DNA from: Deltaproteobacteria bacterium
GTDB lineage: Bacteria; Desulfobacterota; Desulfuromonadia; Geobacterales; Pseudopelobacteraceae
Assembly (NCBI GenBank): GCA_021781535.1
Contig: JAJXWO010000001.1
Span: forward strand, 186,001-250,000
Reading direction: 5' to 3'
DNA length: 64,000 nt
Shown here: positions 17,999 through 25,551 of the stretch, piece by piece
Position numbering within the stretch: position 1 is the stretch's first letter
Layout of the letters: each line of letters starts with the position of its first letter
Position numbers and translations under genes: made by a program
The notes under the pieces: generated by a model
The model's input: only the letters and a program-made list of their open reading frames with translations
Databases searched by the model: none
What the model was told of the DNA's origin: nothing

Positions 17999-18254
17999 TG
18001 GAGAGCGCCGTGCGGCGGCGCTCTCCTATAAGCAGGGATACTATGCCCCGGTTGTAATCGCCCGGGGTAAGGGGGTTGTCGCTGAGGCGATTATCGCCTG
18101 TGCCCATGAGGCGGGCGTATATGTCCATGAGTCACCGGAACTGGTAAAGCTGCTGATGCAGGTTGACATTGATCAGTTTATCCCTCCCGAGCTTTATCGG
18201 GCTGTAGCGGAAGTATTGGTATGGCTTCAGTGGATGGATGACCGGCAGAAGTAA
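17982..18254 (+). CDS. FlhB C-terminal-domain-like protein (FlhX/YlqH type)
   Basis: A 90-residue soluble protein homologous to the cytoplasmic domain of FlhB/YscU/HrcU export-switch proteins. ALSYKQGYYAPVVIARGKGV, HEAGVYVHESPELVKLL and PELYRAVAEVLVWLQ align with the region after the autocleavage site, but the NPTH cleavage motif and all membrane segments are absent. The full-length FlhB of the same genome is at 39545-40618 and has NPTH. Stand-alone copies are known (B. subtilis YlqH, epsilon-proteobacterial FlhX), where FlhX can partly replace the cleaved FlhB fragment. I use the ATG at 17982, inside the end of the FliK-like gene, which indicates coupled translation. Confidence 0.85.
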   Translation: MSQRGDGERRAAALSYKQGYYAPVVIARGKGVVAEAIIACAHEAGVYVHESPELVKLLMQVDIDQFIPPELYRAVAEVLVWLQWMDDRQK

Positions 18255-18276
18255 GCCAATTATGTGAGGAGGAATA

Positions 18277-19686
18277 ATGCAGATCAAGTTTGGCACCGAT
18301 GGTTGGCGGGGTGTTATCGCCCGGGATTTCACCTTTGAGAATCTTTCACTGGTGGCCCAGGCTACCATGGATTATCTGAATCGTGAGGGTTTGGGAAATA
18401 AAGGGTTGGTAATCGGCTATGACCGCCGCTTTCTGTCACGTGATTTTGCCCGGCGGGTGGCGGAAATTGCGGCGGGAAATGGTATTCACGTCCGATTGAC
18501 GGAGGATTATGCCCCGACGCCGGCAGTTTCCTGGGCTGTACGCGAGAGTGGTGCCGGAGCAGGTGTGATGATTACCGCCAGCCATAATCCCCCTGAATAT
18601 AACGGTTTTAAAGTGAAAGAAGCTTTTGGTGGTTCCGCCCTCCCTACCACAACCAGAATTCTTGAAGAAATCGTTGCATATAATCAGGAGAACGAGCGTC
18701 GTGTCATCGCTGTCCCGTATGACGAGGCACTGAAAAAAGGAACTATTGAACTTTTTGACCCTTGTGAAGGATATTTTCATCAGATCAGCCGCTACGTCGA
18801 CCTTGATCTGATCGCGAAGGCCGGGATTAGAGCTGTCGTAGACCCGATGTTCGGTGCCGGTAGCGGTTTTATACCACGCCTTCTCCCCGGGGTTGATGAA
18901 ATCCACAACAGTGAAAACCCCTCGTTCGGCGGGCAGCCGCCCGAACCGATCGGCCAGCATCTGGAGGAATTGTCAGCACTGATCAAAACCGGAAACTATC
19001 TGGTCGGGCTTGCACTTGACGGTGATGCCGACCGGATTGGCGCTGTTGATGAAAATGGCGACTTCTTCTCCTCGCACTGCATTTTTACCGTAATCCTGCG
19101 GCATCTGACCGAATATAAAAAATTGACCGGAGCGGTGGTCAAGACGGTTTCGACAACACGCATGGTGGATCTGCTGGCTGAAAAATTCGGGTTGGAGCTC
19201 TTTGAAACGCCGATTGGGTTCAAGCATATCTGTGAGCTGATGCTGGAGCGGGATATCCTCATGGGGGGAGAAGAGTCTGGAGGGCTTGGAGTGAAAGGCC
19301 ATATCCCGGAACGCGACGGGATCCTGCTTGGATTGCTGCTGCTGGAGGCTGTTGCGGTCAATGGCAAGGGGTTGCGGCAGTTGCTTGATGAGACGATGGA
19401 CGACATCGGACATTTCTATTATCGCCGGATTGATCGCCGTATCGAGGATGATGCCAAAGACCAGTTGATTGCAAAGCTGCGCGTGCACCCCCCGACAGCG
19501 ATTGATGGCCAGCAGGTTGTGGCCACCAATTTCAGTGACGGTTTCAAATTTATTTTTGAAAACGGAGACTGGTTGCTGATCCGTCCTTCCGGAACTGAGC
19601 CGGTTTTGCGCCTGTACAGCGAAGCGGGAACGTTGGATCAAGTCGAGCGCTTCCTGCGGCAGGCGGTAATGATCGCTGGTTGTTAA
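18277..19686 (+). CDS. Phosphoglucomutase/phosphomannomutase family protein
   Basis: An alpha-D-phosphohexomutase of 469 residues that interconverts hexose-1- and 6-phosphates through a phosphoserine. All four family loops are present: catalytic Ser in TASHNPPEYNG (~residue 101), Mg-binding DGDADR (~249), sugar-binding GGEESGG (~330) and phosphate-binding RPSGTEP (~437). GGAGGAATA precedes the ATG. It lies 22 bases after the FlhX-like gene and close to glgP, which makes Glc-1-P a likely substrate. Specificity between glucose, mannose and glucosamine phosphates cannot be read from the motifs. Confidence 0.93.
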   Translation: MQIKFGTDGWRGVIARDFTFENLSLVAQATMDYLNREGLGNKGLVIGYDRRFLSRDFARRVAEIAAGNGIHVRLTEDYAPTPAVSWAVRESGAGAGVMITASHNPPEYNGFKVKEAFGGSALPTTTRILEEIVAYNQENERRVIAVPYDEALKKGTIELFDPCEGYFHQISRYVDLDLIAKAGIRAVVDPMFGAGSGFIPRLLPGVDEIHNSENPSFGGQPPEPIGQHLEELSALIKTGNYLVGLALDGDADRIGAVDENGDFFSSHCIFTVILRHLTEYKKLTGAVVKTVSTTRMVDLLAEKFGLELFETPIGFKHICELMLERDILMGGEESGGLGVKGHIPERDGILLGLLLLEAVAVNGKGLRQLLDETMDDIGHFYYRRIDRRIEDDAKDQLIAKLRVHPPTAIDGQQVVATNFSDGFKFIFENGDWLLIRPSGTEPVLRLYSEAGTLDQVERFLRQAVMIAGC

Positions 19687-19715
19687 AATATATAGCGGCT
19701 ATCATCACTACGCGG

Positions 19716-19743
19716 TTGCACTGGAGAAAAAAACAGTTATAAT
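19716..19743 (+). promoter_or_regulatory. Sigma-70-like promoter upstream of cheY
   Basis: A perfect TATAAT (19738-19743) stands 16 bases after TTGCAC (19716-19721), a weak -35. The start of transcription would be near 19750, about 85 bases upstream of cheY. It separates the pgm operon from the chemotaxis genes. Confidence 0.6.
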
Positions 19744-19836
19744 CCTGGCCGCTCTGATTAGAACGGGCAGTCGGTTAATGCACACAGAATCTTATCCATA
19801 CCGTTATGGAAAATTACTAAAAAGGAGCACACTGTA

Positions 19837-20202
19837 ATGGCAAATATTCTGATTGTTGATGATTCGTCCACCATGCGTAAAATTATTTCGAGATCTCTTC
19901 GCCAGGCAGGCCTTACCGTCGATGAAATCTACGAAGCCGGCGACGGTATCGAAGGGCTTGGAGTAATTGCATCCGGGAAATCAATTCAGCTGATTCTGTC
20001 TGATATCAATATGCCGAACATGGACGGTCTTGAGTTTGTCAAGGCGGTGCGTGCCAATGGTAACACAACTCCCATTGTCATGATCACCACGGAAGGTGGC
20101 GAGGAAATTATCGCGGAGGCTATGTCGAGCGGTGCAAGTGACAGCATTAAAAAGCCATTCACTCCGGACCAGCTCCAGGAAAAGCTGGGAGGGTTGCTAT
20201 GA
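19837..20202 (+). CDS. cheY: CheY-like response regulator
   Basis: A single receiver domain of 121 residues. The acidic pair is in IVDDSS (residues ~6-11), the phospho-acceptor Asp in LSDINMPNMDG (~52), the conserved Thr in MITTEG (~83) and the Lys in KKPF (~105). In the known pathway CheY-P binds FliM and changes motor rotation. It overlaps cheX by 4 bases, pairing a regulator with its likely phosphatase. AAGGAG precedes the start. Confidence 0.93.
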   Translation: MANILIVDDSSTMRKIISRSLRQAGLTVDEIYEAGDGIEGLGVIASGKSIQLILSDINMPNMDGLEFVKAVRANGNTTPIVMITTEGGEEIIAEAMSSGASDSIKKPFTPDQLQEKLGGLL

Positions 20203-20705
20203 CGCTTAATCCGGGCGTTTCCCGGTCAACCAGCTTTACTGAAGAGCAGGTAGCGGGTTATGTGATTAATGCGACCAGGGAGGTATTCTCTACGATGGTC
20301 ATGATGGAGGTGGTTGACAGCTTCCCGCTTAAAGAGCCGGTCAGCCGCTTTAAATGCAGTATTACCGGGATGGTTGGTTTTGCCGGGACATATTCCGGGG
20401 TAATTTCTATCCACTGTCCGGTTACTCTGGCGTTGAAGATAACCTCCAATATGCTTGGCATTGATTGCGATGAGGTGAACGAAGACCTGAACGATGCAAT
20501 CGGAGAAATTGCCAACATGCTTGGCGGTAGTGTCAAACAGGTCCTCTCCAAGGGGGGGCTGGATGTAAAACTGTCGATTCCGACCGTGATCTCGGGGGAA
20601 GACTATACCGTTAACTCGCTTTCTGACAATGACTGCGTCGTCGTTCCGTTTACGGTTGAAGATCACACGCTATTAGTCGGAATTACGCTGAAGAAGGAAG
20701 ATTAG
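20199..20705 (+). CDS. cheX: CheX-type chemotaxis phosphatase
   Basis: A 168-residue CheX/CheC-family protein. The CheX phosphatase signature E-x2-N is visible in DAIGEIANMLGGSV (~residues 103-116), preceded by SITGMVGFAGTYSG, typical of the CheX fold. CheX dimers remove phosphate from CheY-P. Translationally coupled to the preceding cheY by a 4-base overlap. A paralogue with the same motif occurs at 62305-62808. Confidence 0.9.
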   Translation: MTLNPGVSRSTSFTEEQVAGYVINATREVFSTMVMMEVVDSFPLKEPVSRFKCSITGMVGFAGTYSGVISIHCPVTLALKITSNMLGIDCDEVNEDLNDAIGEIANMLGGSVKQVLSKGGLDVKLSIPTVISGEDYTVNSLSDNDCVVVPFTVEDHTLLVGITLKKED

Positions 20706-20781
20706 CCTTGCCGTTTTATATCTCCGGCTGCCATAATGCGTGTCGGTCAATTCTGAATCTGGTACCGGAAGACACTATCTG

Positions 20782-21858
20782 ATGGATGGTTATACAACGC
20801 TATACGGAATGCTGGAAACGGCTCTGAAGCAGGCCGGTGAAGAAAGCGGCATGCTATTGGGGCAGGAGCTTTCCATTGCCCTGGCAGACTCACTGTCGAC
20901 AAGCAAGAACTCTTATTTTGGAGTACTTGATGACGGCTGCTTTGTTCTCGGCGTCGACTCAGGTGAAGCTTACTGCGGACAGTTCTACCTTATTTTTTCG
21001 CTGCGTGATGCCATTGTCATGAGCAGCATCCTGCTTGGTATTCCACCGGCACGCATTCAGGAAAAAAAGCGGCTCTCCATCATAGAAAGCGATGATATAG
21101 ACGCTTTCTCAGAAATTGCCAATATGGTAAACGGGGCGCTCAACACCGTTTTTCAGGGAACACTTGCCAATAAAGTTCGGCTGAAGCTGTTGCCGCCCAA
21201 GAAATATGTTCCCGAGATTGATGAATTAAGTCCTGAAGAGCCGCTTCCGGATGGCGATTACCTGATGTTCCGCTCCAAGCTGGAGATGCCGGGACAGGAA
21301 ATGAATCATCTTGATGTTCTTATTCCGGTTGCTCTGGGGAACCTGTATGACCCGCAACCGGTGGCTGTCGAAGCAGAAGCAGAGAATATATCAGAGGAAG
21401 TATCTGTCGGTGGCGGTGATGCTCAGGGTGCAGAGGGGGCAGAGGGGGCAGTTTCTGAGTCAACACCTGCTGCTGCCGATGGAATTGACAGCGTGGTTGT
21501 GCTGGAGGATGATGAAGAACAGCGGCGGCAGATGGTAGAACTGGTCTCGTTTACAGGATTCCAGATTGCTGAAGGCACGCTTAATGCAGATATAAAGGAG
21601 CTGTTCGCCGGACGAAATGTAAAGCTGGTCATCATTGGATCTCAGGATGCTGATGATCGTGAGTTAGCCGTCTGTATAAAAGTCAACGCCATCCGCCAGG
21701 ATTCCCCGCCACCGATCATCATGAGCGCTGAGTGCTGGACACGGACTGCTGTCTTGAAAGCGCTTAAGTACGGTGCGCGGGACATTATCATAAAACCATT
21801 TAATGGCGATGATGTGACTTCAAAGGTCCGTCGCTATTGCAAAATAGCGTCGGTTTAG
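20782..21858 (+). CDS. CheC/CheX-like domain fused to a degenerate receiver domain
   Basis: About 358 residues in two parts. The N-terminal ~210 residues contain DAFSEIANMVNGALNTVF, which matches the CheC/FliY/CheX E-x2-N helix, so this half is probably a CheY-P phosphatase-like domain. A short acidic/Ala linker follows. The C-terminal ~120 residues have a receiver fold: acidic pair VLEDDEEQ, switch Ser in IIMSAECW and conserved Lys in IIIKPF. The expected phospho-acceptor Asp is replaced (VKLVIIGSQ has Gly there). It may therefore signal without phosphorylation. The start is uncertain: GTG 20740 has no ribosome-binding sequence, and ATG 20782 is preferred. It follows cheY-cheX. Confidence 0.75.
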   Translation: MDGYTTLYGMLETALKQAGEESGMLLGQELSIALADSLSTSKNSYFGVLDDGCFVLGVDSGEAYCGQFYLIFSLRDAIVMSSILLGIPPARIQEKKRLSIIESDDIDAFSEIANMVNGALNTVFQGTLANKVRLKLLPPKKYVPEIDELSPEEPLPDGDYLMFRSKLEMPGQEMNHLDVLIPVALGNLYDPQPVAVEAEAENISEEVSVGGGDAQGAEGAEGAVSESTPAAADGIDSVVVLEDDEEQRRQMVELVSFTGFQIAEGTLNADIKELFAGRNVKLVIIGSQDADDRELAVCIKVNAIRQDSPPPIIMSAECWTRTAVLKALKYGARDIIIKPFNGDDVTSKVRRYCKIASV

Positions 21859-21873
21859 TCTTTAGCAGGTTTG

Positions 21874-23976
21874 ATGATGGCTCAAAAATCAGTATTATAC
21901 GCAGCTTTTTTGCCATTCTATCGTCGGATACTCATTTCCGGCGTTCCACTTCTCATGCTTGGTGCCATACTGTTTCCCCGGCAGGCGCACGCGTCTATTC
22001 CGAATCATCTCTACCGAATAGATATATACGGACAAAAAGATTTTACCCGCCTCATGGTGCGCCTTGCAGGCCCCCCACAGTACACACTGGTTGAGATCCC
22101 CGGCAACCGGCTGCGTCTTGTCATATATGACACAAACGGCACATTGTTTAAAAAATTCAGACGCTATTCTGATAAAAATATCGGCGGCGTGGTTCTTAAG
22201 GAGCGGGGCGACAGCCTGATCGTGACGTTCCAGATTTCCCGGACAGCAGGATGGCGCGATCTGTCACGTCCCGATATAAGTGCGATAACAATCGATATTG
22301 GTACTCCATTCAAGCCGGGAGTCCCACAACCTTCGCTGGAAGGGCGCGAAAAAATATGGAATGGTGTCGAAAAACTGGTGCGGGATTTTGATCCGCCACT
22401 AAAGTCGGAAATCCCTTTTTCTCCAACGGATAGCCAGGTCCTGGCGCACTTTCTTACTGAAAATGACCAGAAAAACTTTATGGCAGGCGAAGCGGCTCTT
22501 TACAAAGGGCGCCTGACCGAAGCCGAGGAGTTGTTTACTCACTTTGCATCGCAGCAGGCACCAATTCGTCCGTTGGCACTCTACCGACTTGCAGAAACAT
22601 GGTACAAACTGCAGAAATATTCTCAGGCGTTAGCAGCATTCCGTGAAGCCGAAAAAATATGGCCGGATTATCTCCGGATAAATCCGGGGATTACTTTTTG
22701 TTACGGCGACAGTATTGCCCGGAGCGGTGAGCTTGCCTCTGCCCGTTCTTTGCTCGAAGGTCTTGTGGTTCGACTTGCTGACAAAGACTTTGCGCCGGCG
22801 CTTCTCGTACGTATGGGCGATATTCTCGCCCGGCAGGGGCATGAGTATGAAGCCCGTGCCATCTATCAAAATGTTGCGGAAAATTTTAAAGATAACAAAG
22901 CAAGCCAAATGGCTTTAATGAGAATAGCAGACAGTAAATTCCTGAAACTGACTCCCTGGAATTACCGGGCGGTCAGTGACGTCTACCTGAACGCTTCCCG
23001 GCAGAGCGGCGACCTCGACATGCGGGAGGAAGCTTATTTTAAATACGTTTTGCTTGAATCTATTCATGGTGAAGCTGGCGAAGCGTTACAACAGGTAATG
23101 GGTTTTCAGCGAAAATTTCCGCACGGTGTGTACGTCGCAGTGGTCAGAACAATCCGGGAAGTGCTGGTCGCAGAGGTATACCGCCGGACGGACTGGAACA
23201 AAGATCCATCAGCGCTCGTTCGGTTTATGGATGAGCAGCACGAATATCTTGCAGAGTGCGTTGCTCAACCCGGTTTTATTGCAGCAGTCACTCGGGCCTA
23301 CAGCGAAGCCGGTCACCCGATAGAATTGGTCCAGTTATTGTCTGATATGGCTGAACGCCCCTGGGCGGCACCGATAGCTCCGGAGCTGTATGTGGGAATA
23401 GCTGATAGTTCCGAGTTGATTGGTGATACGGCTACTGCCGAGAAAGCCATAAAAATGTTTCTGGGCAAATTTCCCACCAACTCTCAAGCGAGGTTGATGA
23501 CGGAACGCCTTGGCGCAATTTATTTTTCCATGGATAAGTATAAACAGGTAAAGGAGACACTTTTCTGGTTGTTAAATAAAGGGGAGCATGCCCAGCGTGT
23601 TGAAAGCTATTATCGGTTGGGACGATCGCTCTGGGCTCTTAATTACTATCCCCAGGCGGCCAAGTCGATAGACCTTTTTCTTGCGGCTCCTTTAAAGTGT
23701 GATCCCCGTCTTCTACCCGATGCATATTTTGTCGCCGCTTCCGCGAGGGAAAGCCAGGGCGACCGAAAAGGCGCCTTACGGGTGTTTGAGGCTGCGCTAA
23801 AGCTGCCGGGCAATACTCGCACCGACGAGTTTATCTACAGAACAGGACAGATTAACCTCCAGGAAGGCAAAATACTGCGGGCAAGAGAGTTATTCGGCCA
23901 GCTTGTCAAAAACGGCAAGGATCCGGATTGGAAAAATCTTGCCCAGCAGGCGTTAGCGTCCCTCGACATGAAGTAG
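21874..23976 (+). CDS. Secreted/periplasmic TPR protein with N-terminal AMIN-like domain
   Basis: About 700 residues. A long signal peptide with a hydrophobic core (VPLLMLGAILF) ends after AHA near residue 41. A beta-rich AMIN-like region spans ~45-150 (YRIDIYGQKDFTRLMVRLAG, VVLKERGDSLIVTFQISR), followed by at least eight TPR-like helical hairpins to the end. AMIN domains usually bind cell wall or envelope partners and TPRs bind proteins, so an envelope scaffold is likely. It sits between chemotaxis genes and flgB, which may mean a motility role; that is inference. Adjacent TTG (21871) and ATG (21874, 21877) codons make the exact start ambiguous. Confidence 0.8.
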   Translation: MMAQKSVLYAAFLPFYRRILISGVPLLMLGAILFPRQAHASIPNHLYRIDIYGQKDFTRLMVRLAGPPQYTLVEIPGNRLRLVIYDTNGTLFKKFRRYSDKNIGGVVLKERGDSLIVTFQISRTAGWRDLSRPDISAITIDIGTPFKPGVPQPSLEGREKIWNGVEKLVRDFDPPLKSEIPFSPTDSQVLAHFLTENDQKNFMAGEAALYKGRLTEAEELFTHFASQQAPIRPLALYRLAETWYKLQKYSQALAAFREAEKIWPDYLRINPGITFCYGDSIARSGELASARSLLEGLVVRLADKDFAPALLVRMGDILARQGHEYEARAIYQNVAENFKDNKASQMALMRIADSKFLKLTPWNYRAVSDVYLNASRQSGDLDMREEAYFKYVLLESIHGEAGEALQQVMGFQRKFPHGVYVAVVRTIREVLVAEVYRRTDWNKDPSALVRFMDEQHEYLAECVAQPGFIAAVTRAYSEAGHPIELVQLLSDMAERPWAAPIAPELYVGIADSSELIGDTATAEKAIKMFLGKFPTNSQARLMTERLGAIYFSMDKYKQVKETLFWLLNKGEHAQRVESYYRLGRSLWALNYYPQAAKSIDLFLAAPLKCDPRLLPDAYFVAASARESQGDRKGALRVFEAALKLPGNTRTDEFIYRTGQINLQEGKILRARELFGQLVKNGKDPDWKNLAQQALASLDMK

Positions 23977-24137
23977 TATTGCCGTAAGCGCACTATGAAA
24001 AGTCAATATTGTGACTTGGTCAAATAAATGGCTCGATGCGGGCTTGTATTTGATGCAACGGCATGGAAAAGATGGTATATATCCGGTGTTATTTTGTTAA
24101 CCGCAGTATTGCCGTGTCATCTAAGTGTGGTTGCTGG

Positions 24138-24153
24138 CGGCATATATTTTGCA
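24138..24153 (+). promoter_or_regulatory. Sigma-54 promoter candidate for the flagellar cluster
   Basis: CGGCAT (24138-24143), five bases, then a perfect TTGCA (24149-24153). The invariant GG and GC dinucleotides are exactly ten bases apart. Transcription would start near 24164, just before the flgB ribosome-binding site GGAAGGAGG (24171-24179). Early flagellar genes in many polarly flagellated proteobacteria use sigma-54. Confidence 0.65.
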
Positions 24154-24184
24154 ACATTGATATTTATCCCGGAAGGAGGCAGGT

Positions 24185-24619
24185 ATGCACATTGAAGGCA
24201 TTTTTGACGGCACAATCGGACTTTTAGGAAAGAGCATCGATCTGAGAGCTAAAAATCAAAATTTGATTGCTTCCAATATTGCCAATGCTGAAACCCCGAA
24301 TTTTATTCCAAAGACCCTGGAGTTCGAGCAGGAGCTGCAAGGAGCCATTAAAAACGGCGCATCCGGAACAAGCTCTGCTTACGTCCCCAATGCGCGTCAC
24401 ATTCCGCTTCGGGGTGCTGGCGCCGGTAACTCTGTGCAGTCGGTTACGGGCGTGGTCGTAGAAACACCATCCAAGACACCCGGCAATGACGGCAATGCCG
24501 TTGAGCTTGAAAACGAAATGGGCAAAATGGCTGAAAATCAGGTCATGTTTAACGCGTCGGTCCAAATGCTGACCAAAAAGTTTACGGATTTACGGACTGC
24601 AATCAAAGGGGGGGCGTAG
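24185..24619 (+). CDS. flgB: Flagellar proximal rod protein FlgB
   Basis: A 144-residue rod protein. The N-terminus has the rod/hook signature RAKNQNLIASNIANAETPNF (residues ~22-41), and the C-terminal helix MAENQVMFNASVQMLTKKF forms the matching D0 segment. FlgB is exported early and sits next to the MS ring. It is the first gene of the main flagellar cluster, directly downstream of a sigma-54-like promoter and with a very strong Shine-Dalgarno sequence. Three bases separate it from flgC. Confidence 0.97.
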   Translation: MHIEGIFDGTIGLLGKSIDLRAKNQNLIASNIANAETPNFIPKTLEFEQELQGAIKNGASGTSSAYVPNARHIPLRGAGAGNSVQSVTGVVVETPSKTPGNDGNAVELENEMGKMAENQVMFNASVQMLTKKFTDLRTAIKGGA

Positions 24620-24622
24620 TAA

Positions 24623-25060
24623 ATGGATTTTTTTAGTTCTATGAATGTAAGCTCGTCGGCGCTTTCCGCCGAACGTACGCGCATGAACTTGATATCGAGC
24701 AATCTTGCCAATGCCAAAGCTACCCGAACTCCTGAAGGCGGCCCTTATAAACGGAAGGATGCGATTTTTGCGGCTACTCCGGTTGATAGCCCTTTCGACC
24801 GGGCTCTTGATGGAGCGACAGCTCAGCAATTGCGAAAAGTTGAAGTTTCCGGGATTATCGAAGATCAAAATCCTCCCCGGCTCGAATATGACCCCGGTCA
24901 CCCGGACGCCAACCCGCAGGGATATGTCGCCATGCCAAACGTTAATGTGATTGAAGAAATGACTGACATGATAAGCGCCACCCGGTCATATGAAGCCAAC
25001 GTGACCGCTGTTCAGGCAGCCAAAAGCATGGCCATGAAAACGCTCGAGATCGGCAAGTAG
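24623..25060 (+). CDS. flgC: Flagellar rod protein FlgC
   Basis: A 145-residue proximal rod protein. N-terminal MNVSSSALSAERTRMNLISS with SNLANA, the GYVAMPNVNVIEEMTDMISA segment and the C-terminal SYEANVTAVQAAKSMAMKTL are all canonical for FlgC. It follows flgB at 3 bases and precedes fliE by 116 bases of apparently non-coding sequence. Confidence 0.97.
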   Translation: MDFFSSMNVSSSALSAERTRMNLISSNLANAKATRTPEGGPYKRKDAIFAATPVDSPFDRALDGATAQQLRKVEVSGIIEDQNPPRLEYDPGHPDANPQGYVAMPNVNVIEEMTDMISATRSYEANVTAVQAAKSMAMKTLEIGK

Positions 25061-25176
25061 TACAAGATGCATGGCGATGAAGAAATACGCAGAATTTGCA
25101 AATGAAGTCTCGCGTTTTAAGGCGAAAAATGGTGCCTTGATTTAAATTTGGAAATAGAATTCACGAGGATATAACT

Positions 25177-25479
25177 ATGGTAACGACTGGTATTGAGAGC
25201 GGAATCGGGTTGTCTAAAGCCTTCCCTGAAATAGGCAAAGCCGGTTCATCGGCTACAACGGATGGAGCGGGCAAGTTTTTCAGCGAACTCGTCTCTAAAG
25301 TTAATGATATTCAGGTGCAGTCAGACAAGTCGATTCAGGGGCTCGCCAGCGGAGAGAACAAAAACCTCCATGAGGTTATGATTGAAGTGGAGAAGGCCAG
25401 CATTTCATTTCAGTTTATGGCGCAGGTCCGCAATAAAGCCCTTGAAGCATACCAGGAAGTCATGCGCATGCAGGTGTAG
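25177..25479 (+). CDS. fliE: Flagellar MS-ring/rod junction protein FliE
   Basis: A 100-residue protein that joins the MS ring and FlgB and is needed to start rod export. The C-terminal half carries the FliE signature ([19 protein letters not shown], then [17 protein letters not shown]). The N-terminus is Gly/Ser-rich and variable. GAGG lies just before the start. Order flgB-flgC-fliE-fliF is standard. Confidence 0.95.
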   Translation: MVTTGIESGIGLSKAFPEIGKAGSSATTDGAGKFFSELVSKVNDIQVQSDKSIQGLASGENKNLHEVMIEVEKASISFQFMAQVRNKALEAYQEVMRMQV

Positions 25480-25551
25480 TCTCATTAACCACCCCCGGAA
25501 TATAATTTTTCAACTCCATTAGTACATATCAAAGGAAAGTGAACATTACCG

